Origin: Treponema sp.
GTDB lineage: Bacteria > Spirochaetota > Spirochaetia > Treponematales > Breznakiellaceae
Length of the DNA stretch: 51,779 nt
Assembly: GCA_031286205.1 (NCBI GenBank)
Contig: JAITUR010000069.1
Coordinates: forward strand, 1 to 51,779
Direction: 5' to 3'
Shown here: in pieces, positions 34,401 to 42,362 of the stretch
Numbering within the stretch: the stretch's first letter is position 1
Layout: every line of letters starts with the position of its first letter
The notes under the pieces: generated by a model
What the model was told of the DNA's origin: nothing
Seen by the model: only the letters and a program-made list of their open reading frames with translations
Databases searched by the model: none
Program-made: the position numbers and the translations under genes

Positions 34401-35377
34401 GCGATCTTTGTCGAAACTTTGGCAATAGGGTAGCCGGTTGCCTTGCTTGCAAGAGCGGAAGAACGCGACACACGAGGGTTTACTTCTATAACGGCATATT
34501 CGAAGCTAGTTGGTTCAAGGGCAAGCTGGACATTGCAGCCGCCTTCTACTCCAAGCGATTTTACAATGTTAAGCGAGGCAGAACGCAGCATTTGATATTC
34601 TTTGTCGGCAAGAGTAACACAAGGCGCTATAACAATACTGTCACCTGTGTGTATGCCGACTGGATCAAAATTCTCCATAGAACAAATTGTAATGGCATTA
34701 CCGGCACGGTCGCGCATAACTTCAAACTCTATCTCTTTCCAGCCGGCAATTGATCTTTCTACAAGCACCTGATTAATAGGGGACAGTGCAAGACCATTTG
34801 TTGTAATTTCGCGCAGCTTTGCTTCGTTTACCGCATTACCGCCGCCGGATCCTCCCAGGGTAAATGCAGGGCGTACAATAACAGGATAGCCGATTTCGTC
34901 GGCAAACTTTACAGCAGTTTCTACATCTGTGGCTATTACCGAAGGAACACATGGCTGCCCGATACTTTGCATTGTATCTTTAAAGATTTTTCGATCCTCG
35001 GCCTTGTCGATTGTTTCCGGCGAAGATCCAAGAAGGCGAACCCCCATTTTATCTAGGAAGCCGTCTTTGGCAAGCTGCATACACAGTGTAAGCCCTGTCT
35101 GCCCGCCAAGCCCGGAAAGTATACTATCCGGCCGTTCTTTTTCTATAATGCGTTTGACAGTGGTAAGCGTCAGCGGCTCGATATAAATCTTATCCGCAAT
35201 ATTTTTATCTGTCATGATAGTTGCGGGGTTGGAATTTACAAGAACGATCTCTATACCGTCTTCCCGCAGAACATGGCACGCTTGAGTGCCGGCATAATCA
35301 AATTCGGCGGCCTGCCCAATTACAATGGGTCCGGAGCCTATAACTAAAACTTTTTTAATATCTTTATTAAGCGGCAT
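31427..35377 (-). CDS. carB: CarB-DapF fusion: carbamoyl-phosphate synthase large chain with a diaminopimelate-epimerase domain
   Basis: The 1316-residue product starts as a complete CarB: two ATP-grasp halves (GSGPIVIGQAAEFDYAG near residue 15, GSGPIRIGQGIEFDYA near 520), then the regulatory MGS domain near 900-1035. From about residue 1040 a DapF-type epimerase follows without a break. The second catalytic cysteine, C1259, is present in ETQGCGTGACA, but the first is replaced by glycine (G1110 in SIGGNSIRC; usually MCGNG.RC). The fusion would link pyrimidine/arginine and lysine/DAP metabolism. A DapF lacking this cysteine may not epimerise. It is followed upstream by a MazEF module and carA. 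GAAGGAAA precedes the ATG. Confidence 0.92.
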   Translation of the reverse strand: MPLNKDIKKVLVIGSGPIVIGQAAEFDYAGTQACHVLREDGIEIVLVNSNPATIMTDKNIADKIYIEPLTLTTVKRIIEKERPDSILSGLGGQTGLTLCMQLAKDGFLDKMGVRLLGSSPETIDKAEDRKIFKDTMQSIGQPCVPSVIATDVETAVKFADEIGYPVIVRPAFTLGGSGGGNAVNEAKLREITTNGLALSPINQVLVERSIAGWKEIEFEVMRDRAGNAITICSMENFDPVGIHTGDSIVIAPCVTLADKEYQMLRSASLNIVKSLGVEGGCNVQLALEPTSFEYAVIEVNPRVSRSSALASKATGYPIAKVSTKIAIGYTLDEIKNAVTGTTFAAFEPALDYVAVKFPKWPFDKFVYANNELGTQMKATGEVMSIADTFEEAILKAVRGAELGLTSLDMPRMAAKTDAEIRELLLTVTDERLFVLYEAIKRGFAIEELFNTTKVDRWFLYCLKNIADNNGSSAPASSLLIYKMVDTCAAEFEAKTPYFYSIKNGTENEALPFIQKSTKERIIVLGSGPIRIGQGIEFDYACVHCVWTLRKMGYEVIVINNNPETVSTDFDIADRLYFEPLNIDDVMNIINIEKPIGVIVAFGGGTAIKLTRKLHERGVNIIGTPADSIDISEDRERFDILLESLQIKRPRGFGVMTEAEALEAADKLGYPVLMRPSYVLGGQNMIIAFSPDDIREYMEIILRSKQENPILIDKYLSGREIEVDAICDGNDVLIPGIMEHIERTGVHSGDSIAVYPAINIDDALADNIFEITEKLCMALKVKGLINIQYVYYENDIYVIEVNPRASRTVPYISKVTDIQMCEIATKVSVGEKLADLGYSSGIGSIPPYIAVKVPVFSFEKLTGLDTHLGPEMKSTGEVLGLGKSLEEALYKGLVAANYKMERKGGILLTLRDGDKAEILGVAEKFAKLGFSLHGTRGTARFLNAKGFSCEPIDKIFDNPDVNTQTLLASGKIAYIVSTSEKGRDPALDDVKLRRKACALGVPCLTSIDTANALADSLLSDYSEINTELIDINNLRTSRLQLPFTKMHGCSNDHIYINCLDLDINSPESLSAFLSDRHRGIGGDGVVLILSSETADAKMRVFDLDGSEDSIGGNSIRCVAKYLYDNNIVKKKQMKIETMSGIRDLYLSTRNGLVSLVKVDMGQAELRPEKIPVNLSGDKIVAQKVNIGGNEYEITCVSMGNPHAVVFGKDINKIELNKIGPQFENDPLFPQRVHTEFVEVMDRNYLKMRIWERGSGETQGCGTGACAAAVAGVLNGHCDKGVDIRVKLPGGELVINYTDERVFMTGDSVKVFDGVVEI

Positions 35378-35402
35378 AGATTTCCTTCTTTAGCTTGCCG
35401 TT

Positions 35403-35430
35403 AGTATGAAGAAAAAAAGGGGTAATGTCA
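35403..35430 (-). promoter_or_regulatory. carB promoter
   Basis: On the minus strand TTGACA and CATACT are separated by 16 bases, giving a leader of about 19 bases that contains the ribosome-binding site. Confidence 0.7.
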
Positions 35431-35468
35431 ATATATGTTTATTTACCGAATTTTGCTGTTAAAACCCC

Positions 35469-35497
35469 TTGAAAATTGAACTTTATAATGCTATCTT
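35469..35497 (+). promoter_or_regulatory. Predicted mazEF promoter (leaderless)
   Basis: TTGAAA and TATCTT are separated by 17 bases; TATCTT ends 6 bases before the ATG at 35504, the same geometry as at vapB. No Shine-Dalgarno sequence fits. Confidence 0.55.
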
Positions 35498-35503
35498 TAT
35501 TGT

Positions 35504-35725
35504 ATGACAATAACACAAACCGTTGAAATTCCTTCTAGCCGCCGCATTACCCTTGAAGTTCCTCGGGAAATTCCAACAGGGGCTGTAATTCTTTCTTTTA
35601 CTCCTGCAAATACGACAGAATCCATAACAGAAAAACTTAATAGTTATTATAAAAATCATGATTCTTGCCTTGCTAACGATATTAAAGCAGCAAACTATCG
35701 CCTGCTTAAAGAAGAAGATTGGTAA
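35504..35725 (+). CDS. MazE-like antitoxin
   Basis: The 73-residue product precedes and abuts a MazF-type toxin, as antitoxins do. Its N-terminus (MTITQTVEIPSSRRITLEVP) is nearly the same as that of the VapB-like antitoxin at 17735, implying a shared DNA-binding domain. The C-terminus (YYKNHDSCLAND, ANYRLLKEEDW) is acidic and probably binds the toxin. The gene appears to be leaderless. The pair sits on the strand opposite to carA and carB. Confidence 0.72.
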   Translation: MTITQTVEIPSSRRITLEVPREIPTGAVILSFTPANTTESITEKLNSYYKNHDSCLANDIKAANYRLLKEEDW

Positions 35726-36067
35726 ATGATTCGTGGTGAAATATGGTGGGCAAATTTGCCTGATCCTGGTGGCTCAGCTCCCGCCAAACGCCGGCCGGTA
35801 TTAATTATCCAAAGCAATGAATTTAATCGAAGTAAAATAAATACTATAATCTGCGCAGCCATCACATCCAACACAGAGTTGTCTTCTCTGCCAGGAAATT
35901 TGTTGTTAGAAAAATCGGTTTCTGGTTTAGACAAAACATCGGTTGTAAATTTTTCTCAAATTGTAACTGTTGATAAACACGATCTAACGGATCATGTAGC
36001 CATGTTACCAAAACTCATACTAGAAAAAATTAATAATTGCCTTATAACAGTTTTAGAAATTACATGA
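35726..36067 (+). CDS. MazF/PemK-type toxin endoribonuclease
   Basis: This 113-residue protein is a PemK/MazF family toxin, which cuts mRNA and arrests growth when its antitoxin is lost. The conserved start IRGEIWWANLPDPGGSAPAK, the RRPVLIIQ strand and the SSLPGNLLLE stretch are typical. The length matches the family and the gene is intact. The start codon directly follows the antitoxin stop, so it is translationally coupled. It is the second gene of a module that separates carA from carB. Confidence 0.88.
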   Translation: MIRGEIWWANLPDPGGSAPAKRRPVLIIQSNEFNRSKINTIICAAITSNTELSSLPGNLLLEKSVSGLDKTSVVNFSQIVTVDKHDLTDHVAMLPKLILEKINNCLITVLEIT

Positions 36068-36097
36068 TTTTCTTCATATATGTTTATAAAAGAAAAA

Positions 36098-37141
36098 TTA
36101 ATTTATCCTGCTGATAATTTCATCAAATAAGAATCCGGTGTCTAAGGGGCCGCTGCAGGCTTCAGGGTGGAACTGAACAGAGAATGATTTGCCGTAGTCC
36201 AGACCTTCGTTACTGCCGTCATTAACATTAATAAACAAACTGTCGTTTGCAATTACTTCATAACCGTGGTTTTGACTGGTGATATAAACATTTCCTGTTC
36301 GCGTATCTTTTACAGGCTGATTCACGCCCCGATGACCAAACTTAAGTTTTCTGGTCTTGTATCCCTTTGCAAGCGCAAGAAGCAGGTGTCCTGTACAAAT
36401 GCCAAAAATTGGCAGCCCGTGTTTATCAAGTTCTTTGATAGTTTCTATAATTGGTTTGTTTGCAGAATCTGCCGGATCGCCCGGGCCATTACTAAGCATA
36501 ATGCCGTTTGGCTCGATTTTTAGAATTTCTTTTGCACTTGTAAAACAGGGGAACGACCATACCTCACAGCCGCGGGCTGCAAGAGCATTCGCTATTCCGC
36601 GTTTTGCTCCAAAATCCATAAGAGCTATTCGCCGGTTTCCGCTGCTTAGTTTTTCTATACTCTTCGATGTAACAGAGCCAATGGCATTTTTTACAACATA
36701 CGCCTTTGCTTCGGAACGATCTTTGTTCGTTGGAGGGGCAGTGCAGATCTTCCCGTTCATTACGCCGTTTTCCCTTATTATTTTTGTCAGGCGGCGGGTA
36801 TCAATACCATGAAGCCCAATAATGTTTTGTTCTTTTAAAAAATTATCCAGGGATTTTTCGTTTCTAAAGTTGGAAGGGTTTGTGCAGGGGTACTTGGCTA
36901 TATACGCCCTTGCTCTAATACCGGCACTTTCAAAATCGGAGGAGATAACGCCATAGTTACCAATAAGGGGAAAGGTTTGAAAAACAATTTGTCCGTAATA
37001 ACTGGGATCTGTAAGGGTTTCCAGGTAGCCTGTCATTCCGGTTGTAAAAACAATTTCGCCGGTAATATCGCCCGCAGCGCCAAAGGACTTGCCCTCGAAC
37101 ACTTCGCCGTTTTCCAAAATTAGATATGCTTTATCGTTCAT
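36098..37141 (-). CDS. carA: Carbamoyl-phosphate synthase small chain
   Basis: CarA releases ammonia from glutamine and feeds it to CarB for carbamoyl phosphate, a precursor of pyrimidines and arginine. The 347-residue protein has the N-terminal CPSase domain (AYLILENGEVFEGKSFGA). A class I glutamine amidotransferase domain follows: the nucleophile cysteine is in GICTGHLLLA near residue 243, and the histidine-glutamate pair in QFHPEA near 325. The length is slightly below E. coli CarA. It is separated from carB by a toxin-antitoxin pair on the other strand and has its own promoter. Confidence 0.95.
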   Translation of the reverse strand: MNDKAYLILENGEVFEGKSFGAAGDITGEIVFTTGMTGYLETLTDPSYYGQIVFQTFPLIGNYGVISSDFESAGIRARAYIAKYPCTNPSNFRNEKSLDNFLKEQNIIGLHGIDTRRLTKIIRENGVMNGKICTAPPTNKDRSEAKAYVVKNAIGSVTSKSIEKLSSGNRRIALMDFGAKRGIANALAARGCEVWSFPCFTSAKEILKIEPNGIMLSNGPGDPADSANKPIIETIKELDKHGLPIFGICTGHLLLALAKGYKTRKLKFGHRGVNQPVKDTRTGNVYITSQNHGYEVIANDSLFINVNDGSNEGLDYGKSFSVQFHPEACSGPLDTGFLFDEIISRIN

Positions 37142-37156
37142 TAATAACCCCTTATT

Positions 37157-37185
37157 AATATGAAGAAAAAAGCGGGATTAGTCAA
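37157..37185 (-). promoter_or_regulatory. carA promoter
   Basis: On the minus strand TTGACT and CATATT are separated by 17 bases. CATATT ends 15 bases before the ATG, so the leader is very short and partly overlaps the AAGGGG ribosome-binding site. Confidence 0.65.
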
Positions 37186-37194
37186 TATAAAATA

Positions 37195-38583
37195 CTATGT
37201 GCCGAAAAAGCAGGTGGTGCAGAAAGGCAGAAAACATTCTGAACAGGCGGCTTTAAGTCCGTCTATGCTAATGTAACCCAAGCTGTCTGCGCCTATTTTA
37301 CGGCAGATATCGTCATGACTCATTTTGTTGGCAATAAGGTTTTCTTCGCTGTCAATGTCTGTTCCGTAGTGGCAGGTAAAACGAAACGGCGGGGAAGAAA
37401 TCATCATGTGGACTTCTTTTGCTCCCGCGTTTTTTAGGCTTTTTATAATTTTTTGACTCGTTGTTCCGCGTACGATAGAATCGTCTACAAGCACAATGCG
37501 TTTTCCCTTAATGCTTGCTGCCAGCGGATTAAGTTTAAGCAATACCACACTGTCTCTTTGTGTCTGCGTGGGATAAATAAAACTTCGTCCAATGTAGCGG
37601 TTTTTTACAAACCCTGTAACAAGCGGAAGTCCGCTCTGAGCGCTGTAACCGTATGCCGCATCAAGGCCGGAGTCCGGAACACCGCAGACAACATCCGCTT
37701 CTACAGGATATTCCTTTGCCAATGCAACACCCATGTTGTATCGTGCATTGTAAACACTTAGACCATCAATTACAGAGTCCGGGCGCGCAAAATAAACATA
37801 TTCAAAAATACAGAGACCTTTATTTTCTTCTTTATTTTCCAGCTTTACACCTTCGAGTATAATTTCTCCGTTTCTTATTACTACTACTTCGCCGGGAAGA
37901 ACATCGCGGACAAATTCAAAACCGCATGTATCAAGGGCGCAGCTTTCGGAAGATACGGCATATCCAATGGCGCTTTTTCCTATACAAAGCGGACGGAAAC
38001 CGTTTGGATCACGGACGGCTATTAATTTATTTTTACTTGTTGCAATAATAAAAGAAAATGCTCCACGAAGAAGGTCAGATGCTTTTATAACCCCCTGTAT
38101 CGAACTTTTTTCCATAGTTATATGAAAGGCAATTAATGACGAGATAACTTCACTGTCGCTGGTTGCATTAAAATGAATACCGTGTTCTTTTAATTCGTCG
38201 CGGAATTGTTTGACATTTGTAATATTACCATTGTGCGCTGTCGCAATTCGTCCTGTAAGATATTCCGTAATAAAAGGTCCAACATTTTCCCTGGAGCTGT
38301 TGCCTTTTGTGGAATAGCGGGTATGCCCAACGGCGGTATTACCCTTTGGAAGACTGGTAAGCCCTCCTTCGCCAAACACTTCGCTTACAAGACCGCTGTC
38401 TTTATAACATACAATGCTTCGGTTGTTGGAAACAGCTATGCCGGCTCCTTCCTGCCCCCGATGCTGCAGGGAAAGCAAACCATTGTAAGTAATGCCGGCA
38501 GCTTCATCCGTGTTTAAACTAAGTCCAAAAATGGCACATTCTTCTTTTAGTTTATCCTCATCATATCCAATATCACTGCACAC
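37195..38583 (-). CDS. purF: Amidophosphoribosyltransferase (Fe-S type)
   Basis: PurF makes phosphoribosylamine, the first step of purine synthesis. The 462-residue protein begins at a GTG at 38583, chosen because GGGAGG lies 6 bases upstream. A short propeptide precedes the catalytic cysteine (KEECAIFGL, residue 16). The N-terminal glutaminase domain is followed by a phosphoribosyltransferase domain with the PRPP motif VLVDDSIVRGTTS near residue 355. C-terminal cysteines (FCTTCFFG) match those that bind the 4Fe-4S cluster in the Bacillus-type enzyme. It lies upstream of carA on the same strand, with its own promoter. Confidence 0.95.
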   Translation of the reverse strand: MCSDIGYDEDKLKEECAIFGLSLNTDEAAGITYNGLLSLQHRGQEGAGIAVSNNRSIVCYKDSGLVSEVFGEGGLTSLPKGNTAVGHTRYSTKGNSSRENVGPFITEYLTGRIATAHNGNITNVKQFRDELKEHGIHFNATSDSEVISSLIAFHITMEKSSIQGVIKASDLLRGAFSFIIATSKNKLIAVRDPNGFRPLCIGKSAIGYAVSSESCALDTCGFEFVRDVLPGEVVVIRNGEIILEGVKLENKEENKGLCIFEYVYFARPDSVIDGLSVYNARYNMGVALAKEYPVEADVVCGVPDSGLDAAYGYSAQSGLPLVTGFVKNRYIGRSFIYPTQTQRDSVVLLKLNPLAASIKGKRIVLVDDSIVRGTTSQKIIKSLKNAGAKEVHMMISSPPFRFTCHYGTDIDSEENLIANKMSHDDICRKIGADSLGYISIDGLKAACSECFLPFCTTCFFGT

Positions 38584-38627
38584 AGTCTTCCTCCCTAAGA
38601 AGATTAAACGCCATTGCTCATTATAAT

Positions 38628-38656
38628 AATATGAATAATTACCGAAAAAATGTCAA
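38628..38656 (-). promoter_or_regulatory. purF promoter
   Basis: On the minus strand TTGACA and CATATT are separated by 17 bases. The transcription start would be about 38 bases before the GTG. It closely resembles the carA and carB promoters. Confidence 0.72.
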
Positions 38657-38686
38657 TAATGTATCGATATTAATATATCAATATTG

Positions 38687-38715
38687 TTTACAAAATAAGC
38701 CTTATATGCTATTAT
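38687..38715 (+). promoter_or_regulatory. Predicted promoter of the FIST kinase gene (leaderless)
   Basis: TTTACA and TATTAT are separated by 17 bases; TATTAT ends 5 bases before the ATG at 38721. No Shine-Dalgarno sequence fits this start. Confidence 0.6.
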
Positions 38716-38720
38716 TATTT

Positions 38721-41700
38721 ATGGCTATAAAAGTAACCTCTTTGCACAATTGGGATATTGACAGGATTGTTCAAGAAATTGAACAGCCTAATATAAAAGT
38801 TGTAATATACTTTTTCTCGCCATCCTTTGAAAAATATCATCCACAAAAGGAAATTTCCCGGGCTTTTCCGGGAGCTGTATGTATTGGCTCTTCCATGTGC
38901 GGCGGCTGGGCAAGCACCGGGGCTGTCGAAAAAGGCATTTCAATTATGTCTTTGTCTTCGGACGAAGTAGCGGAAGTTTATGTTACCTTCCAGGAAGGAG
39001 TAAAGAAAGAACCAATAGATGCCGCACATGCCGCCATTGACGATTTAAAATATAAAACAACCGGTAATATTATTAACCCGGACGAATATCTTGGATTGAT
39101 TTTTTTTGACGGACTTTGTTTAGGCGAACTTATAATGAAAGAGTTCTCCATGGAACAAAGCCTTAACATGGCTTTTGTCGGCGGAGCTGCCGCAGACGAG
39201 ATGACTTTTACCAAAACTTTAGTATGTTACGAAGATACACTTTCCTCTGACGGACTTGTTGTCGCTATTTTAAAAATGAAAATCCCGTTCTTTTTTAATC
39301 ATTATGTGCATTATCTTCCCACACATAATTCTTTTACCATTACCAGAGTGGAGATAATGAAAAGGATTGCATGGGAAATAAACGGCGAGCCTGCGGCAGA
39401 CTTTTATGCGCGTCAGGTTGGAGTAGACGATACAAAAAAACTTACCGCAAAAATATTTGCAAAAAACCCGCTAGGACTTATTCTGGGAGAAAGTATTTAT
39501 ATACGAAGCCCCAATCTTGTTGTCGACGGTAAAGGTTTGCAATTCTACTGTTACATAGAAGCGGGTACAAGGGTATTTCTTTTAAAACAAGGAGACATTA
39601 TAACTCATGCGCAAAACAGTATTGCGGGGGTTTCGCAGTTTCTTCCCGGCATACAGGGCTGTCTTATTTTTAATTGTATACAACGCCATTTGGAATTAAT
39701 AGAAAATAAAAAAATCGATGCTTTTAACGAAGTATTCAGCAAATACCCAATGATTGGTTTTAATACTTATGGAGAAGAATTATTTACACATCATAATCAA
39801 ACATTAACAGCGGTGTTTTTTGGCACTTTGCCGGAAAAGGGAATGGCAGACCCGTATAAAACCAAACGATTATTCCATTACACGGACAGCAAGTTAAAAT
39901 CTTTGGTGTTTGATATTGTAAGCCGAAGCGAGCTTTTAAATATTACAATTTCATATCTTAAAGGAACAATGGATGCGGAAAGTACGGACAATTTATCTTT
40001 CGAAACCATTAAAAAAAGCCTTGGAGCAATGATAGAACAGTCCAATATTTCCAAAAAAGATATAGAAAAAATGCTTATTGTGTATCAAAACAATGTGGAA
40101 AAAACAGGAGAGTTCGTTTTTAACATTGTAGACGAAATCAGGGCGCAAAATCGTCAGCTTATAGAGCTCCGCGAAGAAGCAGAAACAGCAAACCGCACCA
40201 AGAGTAATTTTCTTGCAAGCATGAGCCACGAAATTCGTACGCCAATGAACGCAATTACCGGTATGGCGGAACTGTTATTGCGCGGAGATTTAACCGAAGA
40301 AGCAAGAGGTTATGCGCAGGATATTAAACAGGCAGGAAATAATCTTGTATCCATTATTAATGACATTCTGGATTTCTCCAAAATAGAAGCGGGCAAAATG
40401 GAAATTGTTCCTGTAAAATATCTTCTTACCTCTCTTATAAATGACACAATAAATATTATTCGCATGAGGTTAAAAGAAAAACCCATCCGTTTCTACACAA
40501 ACATAGACTCCAGGATTCCCAACATTCTTTTTGGAGACGAAGTAAGAATGCGGCAGGTGCTTATTAATTTGTTATCTAATGCCGCAAAGTTTACGGAAAG
40601 AGGATATGTCAGTTTAACCATTACCGTTCAGGATAAAACTTCTAGCCAGGTGTGGCTGCGTTTTTCCGTATCCGATACCGGAAAAGGCATTAAGCTTGAT
40701 GATCAAAAAAAATTATTCAGCGACTTTGTTCAGGTAGATCTAAAACGAAACAGAAGTATAGAAGGCACAGGTCTTGGACTTGCAATTACAAAACGCCTGT
40801 GTGCAATTATGAACGGCAGTATCAGTATGTCAAGCGAATACGGCAAGGGCAGTACATTTACTGTAACAATTCCGCAGGGTATAGAATCTTCCGAACCATT
40901 TGCATCTGTAGAAGATCCTGCAAGCAAGAAAGTGCTTATTTACGATGGACGCGTTATTTATGCTAAAAGTGTATGTTGGTCGCTGGAAAACATGGGTGTC
41001 CCATATAAAGTGGTATCTAACATAGACGAATTTACAAAAGAGCTGTTTAGAGAAGAATGGACGCTTGTATTATCGGGTTATGGGATTCACGAAAAAGTTA
41101 TACAGATAATGAAAAAACCGCTGGATCATTACCCAAATAATAAAAAACCGCCGCTGGCATTAATGATAGAATGGGGAACCGAAGCATATATACCCAATGT
41201 TCGCTTTGTTTCTCTGCCCGTGCAGTCTTTGGCTATTGCAAATGTGCTAAACGGTAAAGTCGACAGCAAAGGCTATTCAATGTCTTCGGATACTGCTTCC
41301 GGCATTATTCGTTATGCCTTCCCCAGCGCAAAATTATTGGTTGTCGATGATATTCCAACCAACATAAAAGTTGCGGAAGGACTTATGGCTCCTTATCAAT
41401 GTAATATAGATTCTTGTCTTTCTGGGCAGGAAGCAATCGAGCTTGTTAAACATAATATTTACGATATTGTTTTTATGGATCATATGATGCCGGATATGGA
41501 CGGAATAGAAGCAACAACAATAATACGAGAATGGGAAAAAGAACAATTACAGAAAGATCATTCCTTTAGACAAGTTCCCGTAATAGCGTTAACTGCAAAT
41601 GCTGTTTCCGGAGTCCGTGATATGTTTATAGAAAAAGGTTTTAACGATTTTCTTGCAAAACCAATTGATGTTGCCGGACTTGACGAAATTTTAAACCGTT

Positions 41701-42362
41701 GGATATCAAAAGAAAAAAGAGAAAGCGCTTCCGTAAAAAGCAATGCCGAAAAAATAGATGTAAAACTCCCGCGCATAAATAATATTGATGTTCAAAAAGG
41801 CATTGCTATGACGGGCGGCACGATAGAAGGTTATTTTTCTGTGTTGGATACATTTCATAAAGATGCAAAAGAACGCCTGGAGATTATACAACAGGCGCTG
41901 GAATCGGACAAATTACCTGTATTTGTTTTACATATTCATGCACTTAAGAGTGCATCGGCGGCAATTGGAGCAACAAAGCTGTCGGTAGAAGCTCAAAAAC
42001 TGGAAGCTGCGGGTAAAAGTCAGGATATAATCTATATCCGCGACAATATTAATATTTTTACGGAAAATCTTGTAAAACTAATTAATGATATTTATAATGC
42101 TGTAATTTCCAATAAAGATGAAACCGATAAAGAAATGCCGGCAAGCAGCAATGTAAATGTAATTGTTTTGCTTGGCAATTTAAAAAAAGCTTTAACCCAG
42201 CAAAAGGCAGACGAAATAGATCGTATTTTAAACGAAATTAACAGAAAACAAATGGATGCAAAAACAAAAGAAATTGTGGATAGTATTTCTGACGACATCC
42301 TTATAACAGAATATGAAGATGCCTTAATAACTATAGAAGAATTTATTAAGGAGAATGCATAA
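38721..42362 (+). CDS. FIST-domain hybrid histidine kinase with receiver and Hpt domains
   Basis: From the ATG at 38721 the product has 1213 residues. This start is favoured over the ATG at 38631 because FIST homology begins here and a promoter runs through the upstream part. Domains in order: FIST sensor with FIST_C (about 1-430), coiled linker, HisKA (SHEIRTPMN near 505), HATPase (NLLSNAAKF and GTGLGLAI), a degenerate receiver-like stretch, a true receiver (VVDDIPTNIK near 875, MDHMMPDMDG) and an Hpt domain (HIHALKSASAA near 1075). FIST domains sense small molecules such as amino acids. The stop overlaps the next start (TAATG), so it probably signals to the HD-GYP protein. Confidence 0.87.
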   Translation: MAIKVTSLHNWDIDRIVQEIEQPNIKVVIYFFSPSFEKYHPQKEISRAFPGAVCIGSSMCGGWASTGAVEKGISIMSLSSDEVAEVYVTFQEGVKKEPIDAAHAAIDDLKYKTTGNIINPDEYLGLIFFDGLCLGELIMKEFSMEQSLNMAFVGGAAADEMTFTKTLVCYEDTLSSDGLVVAILKMKIPFFFNHYVHYLPTHNSFTITRVEIMKRIAWEINGEPAADFYARQVGVDDTKKLTAKIFAKNPLGLILGESIYIRSPNLVVDGKGLQFYCYIEAGTRVFLLKQGDIITHAQNSIAGVSQFLPGIQGCLIFNCIQRHLELIENKKIDAFNEVFSKYPMIGFNTYGEELFTHHNQTLTAVFFGTLPEKGMADPYKTKRLFHYTDSKLKSLVFDIVSRSELLNITISYLKGTMDAESTDNLSFETIKKSLGAMIEQSNISKKDIEKMLIVYQNNVEKTGEFVFNIVDEIRAQNRQLIELREEAETANRTKSNFLASMSHEIRTPMNAITGMAELLLRGDLTEEARGYAQDIKQAGNNLVSIINDILDFSKIEAGKMEIVPVKYLLTSLINDTINIIRMRLKEKPIRFYTNIDSRIPNILFGDEVRMRQVLINLLSNAAKFTERGYVSLTITVQDKTSSQVWLRFSVSDTGKGIKLDDQKKLFSDFVQVDLKRNRSIEGTGLGLAITKRLCAIMNGSISMSSEYGKGSTFTVTIPQGIESSEPFASVEDPASKKVLIYDGRVIYAKSVCWSLENMGVPYKVVSNIDEFTKELFREEWTLVLSGYGIHEKVIQIMKKPLDHYPNNKKPPLALMIEWGTEAYIPNVRFVSLPVQSLAIANVLNGKVDSKGYSMSSDTASGIIRYAFPSAKLLVVDDIPTNIKVAEGLMAPYQCNIDSCLSGQEAIELVKHNIYDIVFMDHMMPDMDGIEATTIIREWEKEQLQKDHSFRQVPVIALTANAVSGVRDMFIEKGFNDFLAKPIDVAGLDEILNRWISKEKRESASVKSNAEKIDVKLPRINNIDVQKGIAMTGGTIEGYFSVLDTFHKDAKERLEIIQQALESDKLPVFVLHIHALKSASAAIGATKLSVEAQKLEAAGKSQDIIYIRDNINIFTENLVKLINDIYNAVISNKDETDKEMPASSNVNVIVLLGNLKKALTQQKADEIDRILNEINRKQMDAKTKEIVDSISDDILITEYEDALITIEEFIKENA

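Noticed and set aside
38631-38720. Upstream ATG that would lengthen the FIST kinase by 30 residues
   Set aside because: The added residues are asparagine- and tyrosine-rich without FIST homology, there is no Shine-Dalgarno sequence, and a promoter with correct spacing lies within this stretch.
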